A DNA stretch of 64,000 bases from Lacunisphaera limnophila. Lineage in GTDB: Bacteria > Verrucomicrobiota > Verrucomicrobiia > Opitutales > Opitutaceae. The stretch spans positions 1,612,001 through 1,676,000 of the forward strand of contig NZ_CP016094.1 of assembly GCF_001746835.1 (NCBI RefSeq), written 5' to 3'. A program made the translations under genes and the position numbers. Below, in pieces: positions 14,159 through 23,938 of the stretch (position 1 is the first letter of the stretch; each line of letters opens with the position of its first letter). The notes below the pieces were generated by a model that was not told where the DNA came from, made no database searches, and saw only the letters and a program-made list of their open reading frames with translations.

Positions 14159-16081
14159 TTAGCGTTGGGCCGGTAGTTCGGCCCGGAATGGTGCAGCCGG
14201 CAGTCCTTCCTGATTGATCAGGTTAGCGTCGGGATTGCGGGCCCACGCGTAGCGCACAGTCGTCGGGTGCGGGATGGCGCTCGATCTGACGACAACGCTT
14301 GCGCCCTCAATGGAGGCTTCGGCGGACACATAATCGCCGGCCGGGGTTTTCAGCTCGAAGCCGCGAATAGGTTGCCCATCGCGGGTCGAAAGGCCGCCCC
14401 CGACTTCTTTGAAGGTGATCCGCAAGCCGGAATCCGAGGACGCTAGACCGGCGAACATCGGGCCCGTCCAGATTGTGTCCTCGCCATACGCCACGTGGCG
14501 GGCCAACCGGTAGAGGCGTTCGCCGAACGGGCGCTTATCGGCGGGGTGAAGATCCGCTGGATCGCCGATGTCGAGCGTGACCGCAAGGCCGACATTGGTC
14601 AGCTGCGTTGCCATGGCCTGCGCCTCACGCAGTTCGGCCCAATCGTAGTCCGTCGTGCTTGGTAGTTGGACGATGAGGAAGGGGAAATCGCCCTGACCCC
14701 ATTGCCAGCGCCATTCTTGAATGAGGGCGGGAAGAAGGGTCTGATATTCCACCGGGCGGCCTGCGTTGCCCTCACCTTGATACCACAAGGCTCCGCGGAG
14801 GCCGTAACCGACGATGGGGGAGATCATGCCATTGAAGAGCGCCGTGGGTTCGCGCTGGTAGTAGCGTGGCACGATCAGCGTCGGCTCGAAACTGCCGTCG
14901 TATCGCCACGGCCCCAGCAGGGAAAGTTGCACCGAGCCATCAGCGGCGGTGAGCGTAGGTTGATCTTCACCCTTGCCCAGCTGGCCGGCCGACCATTCGG
15001 AGTAGAGCCGGATCGAAATGGAGTTGGCGCCGGCCCTGACGAGGCGGCCGGGCACGCGGTACTCGCGCACGCCGCTCCAACGATGCGAGCCCACGAGTAT
15101 CCCGTTGAAGTAGGTTTGGTCCCATTCGTAGCAGCGGCCGAGGTTCACGATTAGGTCCCGGCCGGCCGCAGCGGGCGGCACCTCGACGGACTTTCTCAGC
15201 CAGACGATGGCATAGTCGGGCAGTTTCATCGTGGCCGCGCTGAGGGGATAGTTGGCAACGGGCCAGGCCTGGTCATCAAAGTCAGCCCGGTGGGCGCCGT
15301 GCTGAACGCCAGCCGTGCCTTTCTCGAAAACGGCGTCGCGCTCGGCGTCAATGCGCAGAGAGGCCTGTTGTCCGGCTGCCCAGTCCTCGTTCGAGGCCAG
15401 GATGCTTTGCACCCGCTCGGAAAAGGCGGGCAGCACCGCAAGGCTCTGATAGCTTGTCCAGGCTTCCGCCGGCGTGCCGCTCCAAGTGGCGTTGATGATA
15501 CCGACCGCGACGCCGCGCTCGGCGTGCAGCCTGCGCGCAAAATGAAACGCCACGGCGGAGAATCCCCCGGCGGTCCCCGGCGAGCACATCTGCCACGCAG
15601 TTTGCTCCATCCGGTCGAGCCGCGTTCGGCTCACGACTTGGGGCACCCGGAGGTTGCGGATGTTTGGCAAGTCAGCCGCCGCGATGTCGGCCGCAGCACC
15701 AGTAGCCATGCTCAGGCGGAAATCCATATTGGACTGACCGGATACCAGCCAAACCTCACCAACCATCACATTGGTGAATGTTGTGGTATTCCGGCCTCGG
15801 ATCTTCATGCGGTGAGGTCCACCCGCTGGCAATGAGGGCAGGGTGATTTTCCAGCGACCATCCGTGTCGGTCCGGGTCTCGCTGGTGGTGCCGGCGATCT
15901 CGATGCGGACTAAAGCGCCAGGGGAGCTGCGGCCCCACACAGGATTCGGCTGATTCTGCTGCAGCACCATGTTGTCGCCAAACATGCCTGCGATTTCCCA
16001 TTTCGGGTCTTCGGGCGCTGCTGTCAGCAGACAAGTGATCGAACTCATGAGCAACAGGAGGTGAAAGAATGCGGGTTTCAC
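14159..16081 (-). CDS. Sialate O-acetylesterase-type (SASA) carbohydrate esterase
   Basis: Secreted esterase of the SASA family, expected to deacetylate sugars. From GTG 16081 the product has 640 residues; a TTG at 16120 would add 13 and overlap the upstream gene, and neither start shows a Shine-Dalgarno box. Signal peptide to about residue 21. N-terminal beta-sandwich, then the nucleophile in VSGQSNMDF (Ser near 117). In the middle (about 225-380) sits an inserted jelly-roll stretch ('WLRKSVEVPPAAAGRDLIVN') as in many long SASA enzymes. The C-terminal half resumes with 'NGMISPIVGYGLRGALWYQG' and carries the catalytic Asp/His in 'DPADLHPADKRPFGERL'. Operon partner of the beta-helix protein upstream. 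Confidence 0.85.
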   Translation of the reverse strand: MKPAFFHLLLLMSSITCLLTAAPEDPKWEIAGMFGDNMVLQQNQPNPVWGRSSPGALVRIEIAGTTSETRTDTDGRWKITLPSLPAGGPHRMKIRGRNTTTFTNVMVGEVWLVSGQSNMDFRLSMATGAAADIAAADLPNIRNLRVPQVVSRTRLDRMEQTAWQMCSPGTAGGFSAVAFHFARRLHAERGVAVGIINATWSGTPAEAWTSYQSLAVLPAFSERVQSILASNEDWAAGQQASLRIDAERDAVFEKGTAGVQHGAHRADFDDQAWPVANYPLSAATMKLPDYAIVWLRKSVEVPPAAAGRDLIVNLGRCYEWDQTYFNGILVGSHRWSGVREYRVPGRLVRAGANSISIRLYSEWSAGQLGKGEDQPTLTAADGSVQLSLLGPWRYDGSFEPTLIVPRYYQREPTALFNGMISPIVGYGLRGALWYQGEGNAGRPVEYQTLLPALIQEWRWQWGQGDFPFLIVQLPSTTDYDWAELREAQAMATQLTNVGLAVTLDIGDPADLHPADKRPFGERLYRLARHVAYGEDTIWTGPMFAGLASSDSGLRITFKEVGGGLSTRDGQPIRGFELKTPAGDYVSAEASIEGASVVVRSSAIPHPTTVRYAWARNPDANLINQEGLPAAPFRAELPAQR

Positions 16082-16100
16082 GGGTCGTAGGGGGCGTTGG

Positions 16101-17756
16101 CTACTGCTCGTAGGGTCCAATGTCGTTTGGTTCAGGAGGCAGGACTAAGTCCCTGAAGTCGTGCGCACTGGCACTGGAGTGACCGAGGAGCGACCGGTCG
16201 AGTTTCAGCGCAGCGTTGAGCAAGGGGGAGCCGGGCTGGGGCAGGAATGCCGTCATGGCGGACAACTCGGTCGTCCGGGTTGCCGCATGGCCTTGTTCGA
16301 GCGCGTCCAGTTTCGGATCAGCTTGGTGACCGACAGCCTGCCCATTGTGCGTCTCCGGGTTGCCTTGGGCCCCTCTCCATTCCGTCAGGGACGAGAATGA
16401 TTCCGTCCCCCAGCGCCACTGAGCCAAACCTTGCTTGGTCCAGTAAAGGTTGCCCTTGAAGATCACCTTGTCTGTGTGTCGGTCGATATCGATCAGCTTG
16501 GTGCCGCCGGTCCGGACAAACACATTATTGTAGAACGCGGCTTCGAGGGGCTTGGATTCAAAACCCATTTTCACCGCGCTGCCGGCAGTCTCGTCACAAA
16601 CCACCAGATTGTTGTGAAAGACTACATCGCGACAACTCGCGGCCGTCGGATTCCCGTTCCAAATTCCCAATCCCGACTGGCCCCGGGCCCGGCCGTCGTT
16701 CCAGCTGATGTTGTAGCGCACCGTAGCGTTGACGATGGGTGCAGCACCCTCGAACTCGCATACTAGATAGCCGTAACCCTCGTTGTTGTAGGAGAAACAG
16801 GATTGGATCACGCAGTTGGTGGAGCCACCATCAATGTCGAAGCCTCCGCCGTCCTGCACTCCCGGTGTGCTCTTCTGGTTGTAGACCAGGCAATGTTGGA
16901 TGGTCACGCTATCGGCCCCCCAGCACCAGATGCCTACTGGTCCGCCGCCGTCCCTGTCGTTGGTGCCACCGCCGTTGTCGTGGGCAACGCAGTGCTCGAT
17001 CAAGCCGCCTTTGGTACCCGCCATGATGATGCCCGAACCGGAATGCGGGCCCTTCAGCGTGGGATCTCCGTAGCACTGCGAAACGGTGGTGCGCAGGATC
17101 TGGAGATTGCGGTGGGATTGATTTTCCGCGCTGCCCGGCATGCGGCCAAAGCTGACAATGCCATCCGCCAGGCAGGACTTCACGGTGCAATCACTGATGA
17201 CCACGTCCGCAAAACCACTGTAGGAAGGATCGTCGGCCCCGATCGAGATGCCTAGGTAGAACCAGGTGACCAACAAGCCTTCGAATCGGAGCCCAGACAG
17301 CTTGCGGCCGTCCTTGAGGTCGCACCAAAGCGAAACGCCATCGCGCTCGGTGGCGTCGGAGACTTCGGGGCCACGGCCCAGCAGGTGGAGATTTCGAATG
17401 GTGATGCCGGCCGTGTTTTGGATGCTGATACCATGCTGGCCGCGGGGGGGCATGATGATGGCACGATCGGTGCCGCCAAAAATGTCGATGATGATGGGGT
17501 TGGCCGCAGTGCCTTGATCATCCGGCAGAAAAACCAATCCTGCATCCAGGAATTTATCCCCGGACATTAACCAGATCCGGTCGCCGCCCTGAAGCTTGAG
17601 TTGGTTGATTTTGGCCAGGGACCGCCAGGGCGTGGTCGATTTGGTCCCCGTGTTGCGGTCATCACCGTGGGTGGAACTCACATAGTATTCCCGGGCCGCC
17701 AGAGATTGGCCGGCAAGCACGAGGGACAGCAGTAACATTCCGCGGTGAATTTTCAT
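16101..17756 (-). CDS. Secreted right-handed beta-helix protein (polysaccharide lyase-like)
   Basis: A 551-residue exported protein with signal peptide to about residue 20, followed by 'YYVSSTHGDDRNTGTKSTTP', the opening typical of right-handed parallel beta-helix proteins with a DUF1565-like N-terminus. Repeated helix-turn strands such as 'TAGITIRNLHLLGRG', 'ADVVISDCTVKSC', 'DSVTIQHCLVYN' and 'CRDVVFHNNLVVCD' run through the middle, and a C-terminal 'PGSPLLNAALKLD'/'NDIGPYEQ' closes it. This fold occurs in pectate lyases, polygalacturonases and other polysaccharide-cleaving enzymes. No catalytic residues can be assigned with confidence. The context (esterases, sugar symporter) suggests attack on an acetylated, perhaps pectic, polysaccharide. 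Confidence 0.72.
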   Translation of the reverse strand: MKIHRGMLLLSLVLAGQSLAAREYYVSSTHGDDRNTGTKSTTPWRSLAKINQLKLQGGDRIWLMSGDKFLDAGLVFLPDDQGTAANPIIIDIFGGTDRAIIMPPRGQHGISIQNTAGITIRNLHLLGRGPEVSDATERDGVSLWCDLKDGRKLSGLRFEGLLVTWFYLGISIGADDPSYSGFADVVISDCTVKSCLADGIVSFGRMPGSAENQSHRNLQILRTTVSQCYGDPTLKGPHSGSGIIMAGTKGGLIEHCVAHDNGGGTNDRDGGGPVGIWCWGADSVTIQHCLVYNQKSTPGVQDGGGFDIDGGSTNCVIQSCFSYNNEGYGYLVCEFEGAAPIVNATVRYNISWNDGRARGQSGLGIWNGNPTAASCRDVVFHNNLVVCDETAGSAVKMGFESKPLEAAFYNNVFVRTGGTKLIDIDRHTDKVIFKGNLYWTKQGLAQWRWGTESFSSLTEWRGAQGNPETHNGQAVGHQADPKLDALEQGHAATRTTELSAMTAFLPQPGSPLLNAALKLDRSLLGHSSASAHDFRDLVLPPEPNDIGPYEQ

Positions 17757-17791
17757 GGCTTGGAAAGCGACGCTGCGGTATGGCTGCCCGG

Positions 17792-19192
17792 TTAGACGAC
17801 CCCGCGCCGGGCTTCCAATTGTCGGCGTACCTCCGCCGCACGCTCGCGCGAGAGCGGATACTTTTTCAGCATGATGATGCAGGCGACCGCCGCCAGGGCG
17901 GGAGCGACGGTCAGAAACAGCCGCATGGCGAGGATGGTGCTGGGAGACTGATCCGCCTTGAGCGCCACATCAAAGCCCACCCAATTCAGGACCAGGCCGG
18001 TGATCATGAAGGCGAACGAGGTCCCGGTCTTGGTCAGCCAGGAAAAGACTGCGCCGAAAAGACCCTCGCGGCGCTGGCCGCTGGCAAGTTCGTCCTCGTC
18101 ACAAATATCGGCAAACATGGATTGAACCACCATGGAGATGGCCACCCAGAGCGCGCCGCCGCCGAGCACCGGGTCCAGCACCACCCACCAGCCCGTGCCG
18201 GGCCGGAAAATCCACCAGCGCGCACAGGCGCCGACGATCAGCAAGCTCAGTACCGCGATCATGGTGGTTTCCTTGCCGATGCGCTTGGAGATGGCCGCGA
18301 GGATGGGAATCGAGATCAGGCCGACGATGCCGTACGACGAGGAGAGCACGCCTTTCCAGAACGAGCCCTGCACCAGGTCGCCATGGCAGACATAATAAAC
18401 CAGCAGGTAGTAATCCATGCTGCTGGCCAGCATGCCCACCATGTACGTGGTGACGACCATGGCGATGAGGTAGCGGAAGGGCCGGTTGGCAAACGCGGCC
18501 TTGATCGTGGGCCAGAAGCGGACTTTTTCCTGCTGGGCGGCCATGGTGGCGAACCGTTCCCGCCCCGCCAGTCCCGCAATGATTCCCGGCACCGCCAGGA
18601 AAAACACCGCCACCCCCCAAGCCACGGACCTCACGCCAATCATGGGGGTCGCGAAGATGGCAAGTTGCGACAGGGGAAAGACCCACGAGTAAGTCAGTTC
18701 ACCGAGGCGATTGAAGAAGGAGCTGAACCCCTGGACCCGGGTCCGCTCGTCATAGTCGGGCGTGATCTCGTAGGAAAGACTTTGCAGCGGGACAAAAAAG
18801 ACCGAGTGACAGAAGAAGAACAGGATCGAGGTCGCCACAAACCAGCTGAGTTGCCCCACCTGACTCCAGCCGGTCGGAACCATCCAGATAAGACCAAACG
18901 TCAAAGCCATGCCGATGGAGCCGATCACGATAAACGGCCGGCGCCGACCAAAGCGCGACCGGGTGTTGTCGGAGATGTTGCCGACAATCGGATCCACAAA
19001 GGCGTCGAGCACCCGGGGCAAGGCCAGAGCCAATCCGAGCCAAGCCGGATTCACACCGAGCGTCATCTGGTAAACCGGTGTCGCCATCGCCTGCACCCCG
19101 ATGGTGGAGTAATACGAGGCAAGGCCGCTCAATCCGAAAAGGGAAAGATAGCCAAAACTGAGGTGATCACGACTTGCCGGAGTGGGTTTCAT
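17792..19192 (-). CDS. GPH-type sugar:cation symporter (MFS, MelB-like)
   Basis: Inner-membrane glycoside-pentoside-hexuronide:cation symporter of 466 residues with about twelve hydrophobic spans. The N-terminal half carries the family's 'DAFVDPIVGNISDNTRSRFG' followed by RRRPFI, including the Asp residues used for cation/sugar binding in MelB. 'DYDERTRVQGF' is the other strongly conserved stretch. C-terminal 'FADICDEDELASGQRREGLF' is also typical. It lies 84 bp downstream of the alpha/beta esterase and 35 bp upstream of the beta-helix gene. It would import the oligosaccharides or uronides that these exported enzymes release; the sugar itself cannot be identified. Confidence 0.87.
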   Translation of the reverse strand: MKPTPASRDHLSFGYLSLFGLSGLASYYSTIGVQAMATPVYQMTLGVNPAWLGLALALPRVLDAFVDPIVGNISDNTRSRFGRRRPFIVIGSIGMALTFGLIWMVPTGWSQVGQLSWFVATSILFFFCHSVFFVPLQSLSYEITPDYDERTRVQGFSSFFNRLGELTYSWVFPLSQLAIFATPMIGVRSVAWGVAVFFLAVPGIIAGLAGRERFATMAAQQEKVRFWPTIKAAFANRPFRYLIAMVVTTYMVGMLASSMDYYLLVYYVCHGDLVQGSFWKGVLSSSYGIVGLISIPILAAISKRIGKETTMIAVLSLLIVGACARWWIFRPGTGWWVVLDPVLGGGALWVAISMVVQSMFADICDEDELASGQRREGLFGAVFSWLTKTGTSFAFMITGLVLNWVGFDVALKADQSPSTILAMRLFLTVAPALAAVACIIMLKKYPLSRERAAEVRRQLEARRGVV

Positions 19193-19276
19193 TGCGAATT
19201 GGTGCGGTAATCAGACGGGTTGGACCCGGCGGGGAAATCCAGGGGTCGCGACGCAGGAGGGATTTTTTAGACCGGG

Positions 19277-20197
19277 TTACTTGCTTGGGAATTCGGAGAT
19301 CAGCCTGTGGTGGTGGAGCCATTCTCCGACGCGGTGCGGCCAGCCGGAGGCGGGGCCATGGCCGAGCTCCATGCCAATACCATGCGGGCCGGATTCGAAG
19401 GCATGAAATTCCGCCGACACACCGGATCGGGTCAGGGCTTGGTACAAGAGGAGACTGTTCTCGATCGAAACCTCGGTGTCAGACTGAGTATGAACCAGCA
19501 AGGTGGGAGGAGTCGAGGGCGTGACTTGCAGCTCTGGTGACAGCAAGCGAAGCAGGTCGGGCGCGGGAGAGTCACCCAGCAGGGCCGTGCGGGATCCGAG
19601 GTGAGTGGCCCGGCCGCTCATGGTGATCACCGGGTACAGCAAAATCAGGAAATCCGGCCGGGCGCTCAATGCGTCGAGCGGATCTCCGGTGCGCCCGGCA
19701 GGGTGGTCGTAAAGGGTGCCGGCCGTGGCCGCCACGTGACCGCCTGCCGAGCTGCCTAGCAACCCGATCCGCAGTGGATCGAGGCCAAACTCCGCGGCCC
19801 GGGAGCGGACGAGGCGCACCGCCCTCAACGCATCCTGCAAGGCTGCGGGATGGCCGTATTCCTTCAGGCGGTATTTCAGGACAAAGGTGGTGATGCCGAG
19901 GCGATTAAACCACCTGGCATAGGTGTGACCCTCGAACTCCAGGGAAAGACTCCCGTAGCCGCCGCCGGGACAGATGATCAAGGCCGTGCCATTAGCTTGC
20001 CCAGCCTCAGGCCGACTGAGACTTAGCGTCGGAACCGTGACCTGTGTTAACCGACCTTCCACCAGCTGTTCCGCACCGAGGTCCGTCCGTAGATTCGGGA
20101 CACCCTCCGGCCACAGGGGAATGGCTTCAGTGGGGCGGTGTTCATCCGCGCGGCTGGAAACGCCAAGCATCAGCAGCAGAAGCAGACCAAATTTCAT
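19277..20197 (-). CDS. Exported alpha/beta hydrolase, acetyl-xylan-esterase-like
   Basis: A 306-residue alpha/beta hydrolase of the BD-FAE/acetylesterase type found in polysaccharide loci. Signal peptide to about residue 17, then 'AIPLWPEGVPN', the oxyanion-hole motif CPGGGY (near 76-81), nucleophile GSSAGGH (Ser near 150), and candidate acid and base in HTQSDTEV (Asp near 246) and SGPHGIGM (His near 278). The triad is complete. First gene of the leftward operon that runs to dctA, and divergent from the LacI regulator with 124 bp between. Probably removes acetyl or related ester groups from plant-type polysaccharide. Confidence 0.83.
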   Translation of the reverse strand: MKFGLLLLLMLGVSSRADEHRPTEAIPLWPEGVPNLRTDLGAEQLVEGRLTQVTVPTLSLSRPEAGQANGTALIICPGGGYGSLSLEFEGHTYARWFNRLGITTFVLKYRLKEYGHPAALQDALRAVRLVRSRAAEFGLDPLRIGLLGSSAGGHVAATAGTLYDHPAGRTGDPLDALSARPDFLILLYPVITMSGRATHLGSRTALLGDSPAPDLLRLLSPELQVTPSTPPTLLVHTQSDTEVSIENSLLLYQALTRSGVSAEFHAFESGPHGIGMELGHGPASGWPHRVGEWLHHHRLISEFPSK

Positions 20198-20321
20198 GAG
20201 ATTCGTGGGGTAGGACTAACAGACCATGCTGGCATCCAACCCCGGGTAAGGACAGTGGCGAAAAGGTTTAACTGTATAGCGATGACTTGCTCCAAGGCCC
20301 CGACCGTGTTTTGCCTGAGCC
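20198..20321. promoter_or_regulatory. Divergent promoter region between esterase operon and LacI regulator
   Basis: 124 bp between two divergent starts, so both promoters must lie here. A loose inverted repeat ACAGT-N14-ACTGT (about 20250-20273) surrounds GGCGAAAAGGTTTA and is the only candidate LacI site I see. Assignment rests on position. Confidence 0.4.
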
Positions 20322-21350
20322 ATGCGACGCGTGTCCATGCGGGAAATTGCGGCAGCCGCCAGGGTCAGTGTGATGACGGTCTCGCTCGTATTGCGCGAGC
20401 AAGGCCGGGTATCCGAGGCGATGCGGCAGAAGGTCAAGCAAACGGCCGACCAGCTGGGATATCGACCCGATCCCGCCCTTTCCGCCCTGATGACCTACCG
20501 GCATGAACGTCAGACTGTGCGCGACTACCAGACCCTCGCCTTTGTGAGCAATTTCTCCACCCAATATGGCTGGAAAGAAGAAATATACACCCGGCTCTAT
20601 TTCGAGGGCGCGGTCAACCGGGCGGGAAAACTGGGCTATCGTGTAGAGCCGTTTTGGATGAGACAGCCGCGCATGACGCCGGAGCGGGCGACACAGATCC
20701 TGGAGTCGCGGGGCATCAAGGGGCTGCTCGTGGCCCCGGTGCCGGCGGCAGTCGCCCGGCTGGAACTCGATTGGGAAAAATTTTGTGCCGTCTCGCTATG
20801 TCGCAACCTAGCCTCGCCTGACATCAATGTTGTCGATCACAATCACTATCAGAGCATGACCTTGGCCTGGAGGGAACTGCGGCAGCGGGGCTATCGTCGT
20901 GTGGGCTATGCCATCAAGGAGTATTCAGAGGAAATCGCGGGCCGGCTCTGGCTCGGCACCATGCTGATCGAGCAACAGCGCGATCTAGCTCAGCAAAAGG
21001 GCATTCCTCCGCTGGTGGCCCCGGTTTGGAATCGGAAAGTTTTCGCGGCCTGGCTAGCCCGATACCGGCCGGATGTCGTGATCTCGCCCGATATCGCCGC
21101 CTATCGCTGGCTGCAGGAACTCGGGTGGAAGATTCCAGACGATATTGGTTTTCTCTGGCTGGAGGCCGTGCCCGATGAGGGCATCACGGGTGTTTGTCAG
21201 CATTTTGAAAACGTCGGCATCGCTTCGGTCGACCTGGTGCATCTGGAACTGATCCGCAGCGCCTATGGCATTCCATCTGTCCGCCAGACCATCGGCATCG
21301 ATGGCAACTGGTATGAAGGCCGAACCCTGCGCCCCTCGGCCAGCGGATAA
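20322..21350 (+). CDS. LacI-family transcription regulator
   Basis: A 342-residue LacI/GalR-type regulator. The N-terminal helix-turn-helix is clear (SMREIAAAARVSVMTVSLVL, about residues 5-24), followed by the hinge region 'LGYRPDPALSALMTYR' and a periplasmic-binding-protein-like sensor domain ending EGRTLRPSASG. A second ATG at 20337 is possible, but the first gives the more complete N-terminus. It is divergent from the esterase-GPH-lyase operon, the usual arrangement for a local repressor responding to a released sugar. It shares its overall plan with the second LacI regulator at 57532-58569. Confidence 0.88.
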   Translation: MRRVSMREIAAAARVSVMTVSLVLREQGRVSEAMRQKVKQTADQLGYRPDPALSALMTYRHERQTVRDYQTLAFVSNFSTQYGWKEEIYTRLYFEGAVNRAGKLGYRVEPFWMRQPRMTPERATQILESRGIKGLLVAPVPAAVARLELDWEKFCAVSLCRNLASPDINVVDHNHYQSMTLAWRELRQRGYRRVGYAIKEYSEEIAGRLWLGTMLIEQQRDLAQQKGIPPLVAPVWNRKVFAAWLARYRPDVVISPDIAAYRWLQELGWKIPDDIGFLWLEAVPDEGITGVCQHFENVGIASVDLVHLELIRSAYGIPSVRQTIGIDGNWYEGRTLRPSASG

Positions 21351-21372
21351 GGCGGGCCTGTCGGAGCCAGCC

Positions 21373-23790
21373 TCAGAGGCGGTTGCGCAGTTCGGCGGGC
21401 AGTAAGCGGTGACTCAGTTGCGCCAAGCCCGGATCGGATATGGACAAGTCAAAGGCGCGGCAAAGGACCAGGAGTCGGAAAAGGGTGGCAGGGGTCAGGA
21501 AACGCAACTTCGCTTCGTCCAGCTTCTCGAGGCAGCGGGCCACCTCCTCCCGGGCAAGTTCCGGGCGTTCCCCCTGGGCCAGCACAATGGCCAGGCTGAC
21601 GCGGCGATCCCAGGCCAGGTTGCGGCTGGATCCACCCGCCAGATTTTCCATCAGTGTCTCGAAGATCTTGGTGAAGGCCGGCGGCCCGCCCCGGGCGCGT
21701 TCCACCTGGGCGAGTGCCACCAGCGCGCCAAGGTCCGCGGGGAATCGTTGGAGCGCCTGACCCGCGGCCGCGGCGAGTTCAAGCTGCTGCGTCTCCAGGA
21801 AATATTCTGCGGTCCGGCTTATGGCTGCGGCCGGATTTTCCTCGTCCGTCACTTCAAGAATGACGGTCCGATAATCCTCGAAACCGGGGATGCTGGGCAG
21901 CTGGTACGGCCGTGGCCTCAACCATGGCGGAAGGGCCCACCGATGAACCGCACTGATGAAGGTGTCCTCTGGTTTGGCGACCGACCAGCCGGCAAGCACC
22001 TCTAAATCATTGTCCCAAGACGGAAGGATAAGGTGGGTGACCCCGCGTTGATTGAGGAGTGCCTGCGCCTCATCGGCGGTGGTCGCGCTCACGATGCGAA
22101 CCGCAGCGGCCAGGCCATCGCGGTTTTCCCAGTTGACCGTGCCAAGGCCGCGCCGCCCGCTGTGAAAACTCAGGTTGGGAGACAGTCCCGGGGGGGCCAG
22201 AAACACGTTTTCCGGCGCGGTGTGGTCGGCCAGCCAATGCGCCAGCGATCGCTCAAGAAGCCCTTCCACCTCCAACCGGGTAAATTCCACCTCACCATCC
22301 TGGGTGGATGAGGGCTTGAGCAACGCCAAGCCCGGCAGGAGCAACAGGCCCACACCTGCGGGCCAATGCCAGGGCAGGCGGGAAGTGGTGCCGCGGAGCT
22401 GGACAGCCACGACCATGGCCACGAGCAGTGAGAGCAACATCAGGTCAACCAGAGCCCACCAAGCGAGTTGGGACAGGGCGATGAGCAGCGTCACCAGGAC
22501 AGGACCCAAGGCCAGCGCCAGGCTCATTCTGGCGGGGAGTGGCGTCCGGTGACTCGTGCACAACCAGATCGCCGGGCCGAGCAGCATGAGTGGAAGGCAG
22601 GTGGCGAGCAGTGCCGGGCTGAGTCCGTCGCGGCTAATCCAGGTGGCCATGCTTTTCGCCACGGTACCATTGGGCAGGAGAGTCAGTCGGGCGGCAGAGA
22701 TATCGCCGAAAAGCAGGGAAGGCGATTTACTCCAGTGCATGGCCAACGGGAGCGCGGCCAGCGATGCCAGGACAAGTAGCAGACGCGCAGCCTGCGTCCA
22801 GGACCGGCGGGTCTTCCGGGATTGAGGATGGGCCCAGGCGAACTCCAGCACTTCACCCAGTCCGAGCCAGGCGAGACCATAGAGCGGGTGTACGGCGTGC
22901 AGCTGGAAGTCGAGGTGCGCGGGATAATACTCAATCAGATAGGCAGCCAGGCAGGTGGCGGATCCGCTGAGGCTCCAGAGCCGCCACGGTGGCGTGACTG
23001 CGGCGGTGGGGTCAGGTGCATTGCCTCGGCGAGCGAGCCAAGCGGCCAGCAGACCACCTAACGCCAGGCCGATGAGCAGGAGCGCCGCGTGCGACGGGCT
23101 GATCCACAGCCCAAGTCCACTCGTGACCCCCGCCAGACAAGACAGCGACCGGGAGCTTGTCCCACGATGGAAAGCGGCGAGCAGCGGCAGGATGGCGCCC
23201 ACCGCCACCAGATTGGTCAGGTTGCGGTCATCCGGGGCCCCGGGCAGGAATCCGCCCGCCACCGGGTAGACCGTCACCAGCCCCAAGGCCAGCAGGAGGC
23301 ATGGCCACGCACCAAAATGGAATGCGACAAACAAGGTTGCCCCCATGAGCAGCACCAGGTGCAGTAGTGGATCCGCCCAAAGGGCCGCCCGCTCGGTGGC
23401 CTGCCCGAGCGAAAGTTTGGAGAGTGCGTGATCGCACCAGGCAAGCAGGCCTAGCCACCAGCGATAGGGGGACGCGGCATGGACCTCCCGGCCGAATGGC
23501 GCGTTCTCCGTGTCGATGTGCCGGATGCGCCACTCCTTGGTGGCAAGCATCTGCTGAGTTTCTGCGATCCACTGGTAACTGCGGTCATGGCCCTCGGGCA
23601 CGAGCAACCAACGTTTTCCTCCGGCATAGCCCGTCGGAGTAGTATCGTCTACCAGCGCGGCCTCGTGGTCGGTGTGCGTGACGGTTTCTACTCGTTGCAC
23701 CCGCTGGACGGTGCACCACAGCAGCAACCCGCCGGCTCCCAACATCGTGAGCAGCCAAGTGCGGAGGGGAAACAGGTGGGGTTTGTTCAT
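21373..23790 (-). CDS. Large polytopic membrane protein, GT-C/oligosaccharyltransferase-like
   Basis: An 805-residue protein not firmly recognised. One N-terminal span (about 9-26), an exported loop of about 100 residues, about ten further hydrophobic spans (about 130-490), then a soluble C-terminal half (about 500-805) that ends in alpha-helical, TPR-like sequence. The layout resembles GT-C glycosyltransferases of the STT3/PglB type: 'GAPDDRNLTNLVAVGA' sits where such enzymes have an acidic loop motif. 'WENRDGLAAAVRIVSATTAD' followed by 'LNQRGVTHLILP' recalls their post-membrane domain. The classical WWDYG motif is not visible. It starts 148 bp from a divergent CRTAC protein gene, which may be its partner or client. 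The glycosyltransferase idea is inference. Confidence 0.5.
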   Translation of the reverse strand: MNKPHLFPLRTWLLTMLGAGGLLLWCTVQRVQRVETVTHTDHEAALVDDTTPTGYAGGKRWLLVPEGHDRSYQWIAETQQMLATKEWRIRHIDTENAPFGREVHAASPYRWWLGLLAWCDHALSKLSLGQATERAALWADPLLHLVLLMGATLFVAFHFGAWPCLLLALGLVTVYPVAGGFLPGAPDDRNLTNLVAVGAILPLLAAFHRGTSSRSLSCLAGVTSGLGLWISPSHAALLLIGLALGGLLAAWLARRGNAPDPTAAVTPPWRLWSLSGSATCLAAYLIEYYPAHLDFQLHAVHPLYGLAWLGLGEVLEFAWAHPQSRKTRRSWTQAARLLLVLASLAALPLAMHWSKSPSLLFGDISAARLTLLPNGTVAKSMATWISRDGLSPALLATCLPLMLLGPAIWLCTSHRTPLPARMSLALALGPVLVTLLIALSQLAWWALVDLMLLSLLVAMVVAVQLRGTTSRLPWHWPAGVGLLLLPGLALLKPSSTQDGEVEFTRLEVEGLLERSLAHWLADHTAPENVFLAPPGLSPNLSFHSGRRGLGTVNWENRDGLAAAVRIVSATTADEAQALLNQRGVTHLILPSWDNDLEVLAGWSVAKPEDTFISAVHRWALPPWLRPRPYQLPSIPGFEDYRTVILEVTDEENPAAAISRTAEYFLETQQLELAAAAGQALQRFPADLGALVALAQVERARGGPPAFTKIFETLMENLAGGSSRNLAWDRRVSLAIVLAQGERPELAREEVARCLEKLDEAKLRFLTPATLFRLLVLCRAFDLSISDPGLAQLSHRLLPAELRNRL

Positions 23791-23938
23791 GGGGCGAGCT
23801 TGACGACAGGGCCGTCCAACGGGTCCGCACGCAAACTCAGGAAGTTCGGTGGATCAAGCTTAGTTCAAACCGATGCTCGCCGTCGCGCGCACTTGACTCA
23901 CCTCCGCAATCTCTGTCCAACGAGCGTCGTCCCGAGCC

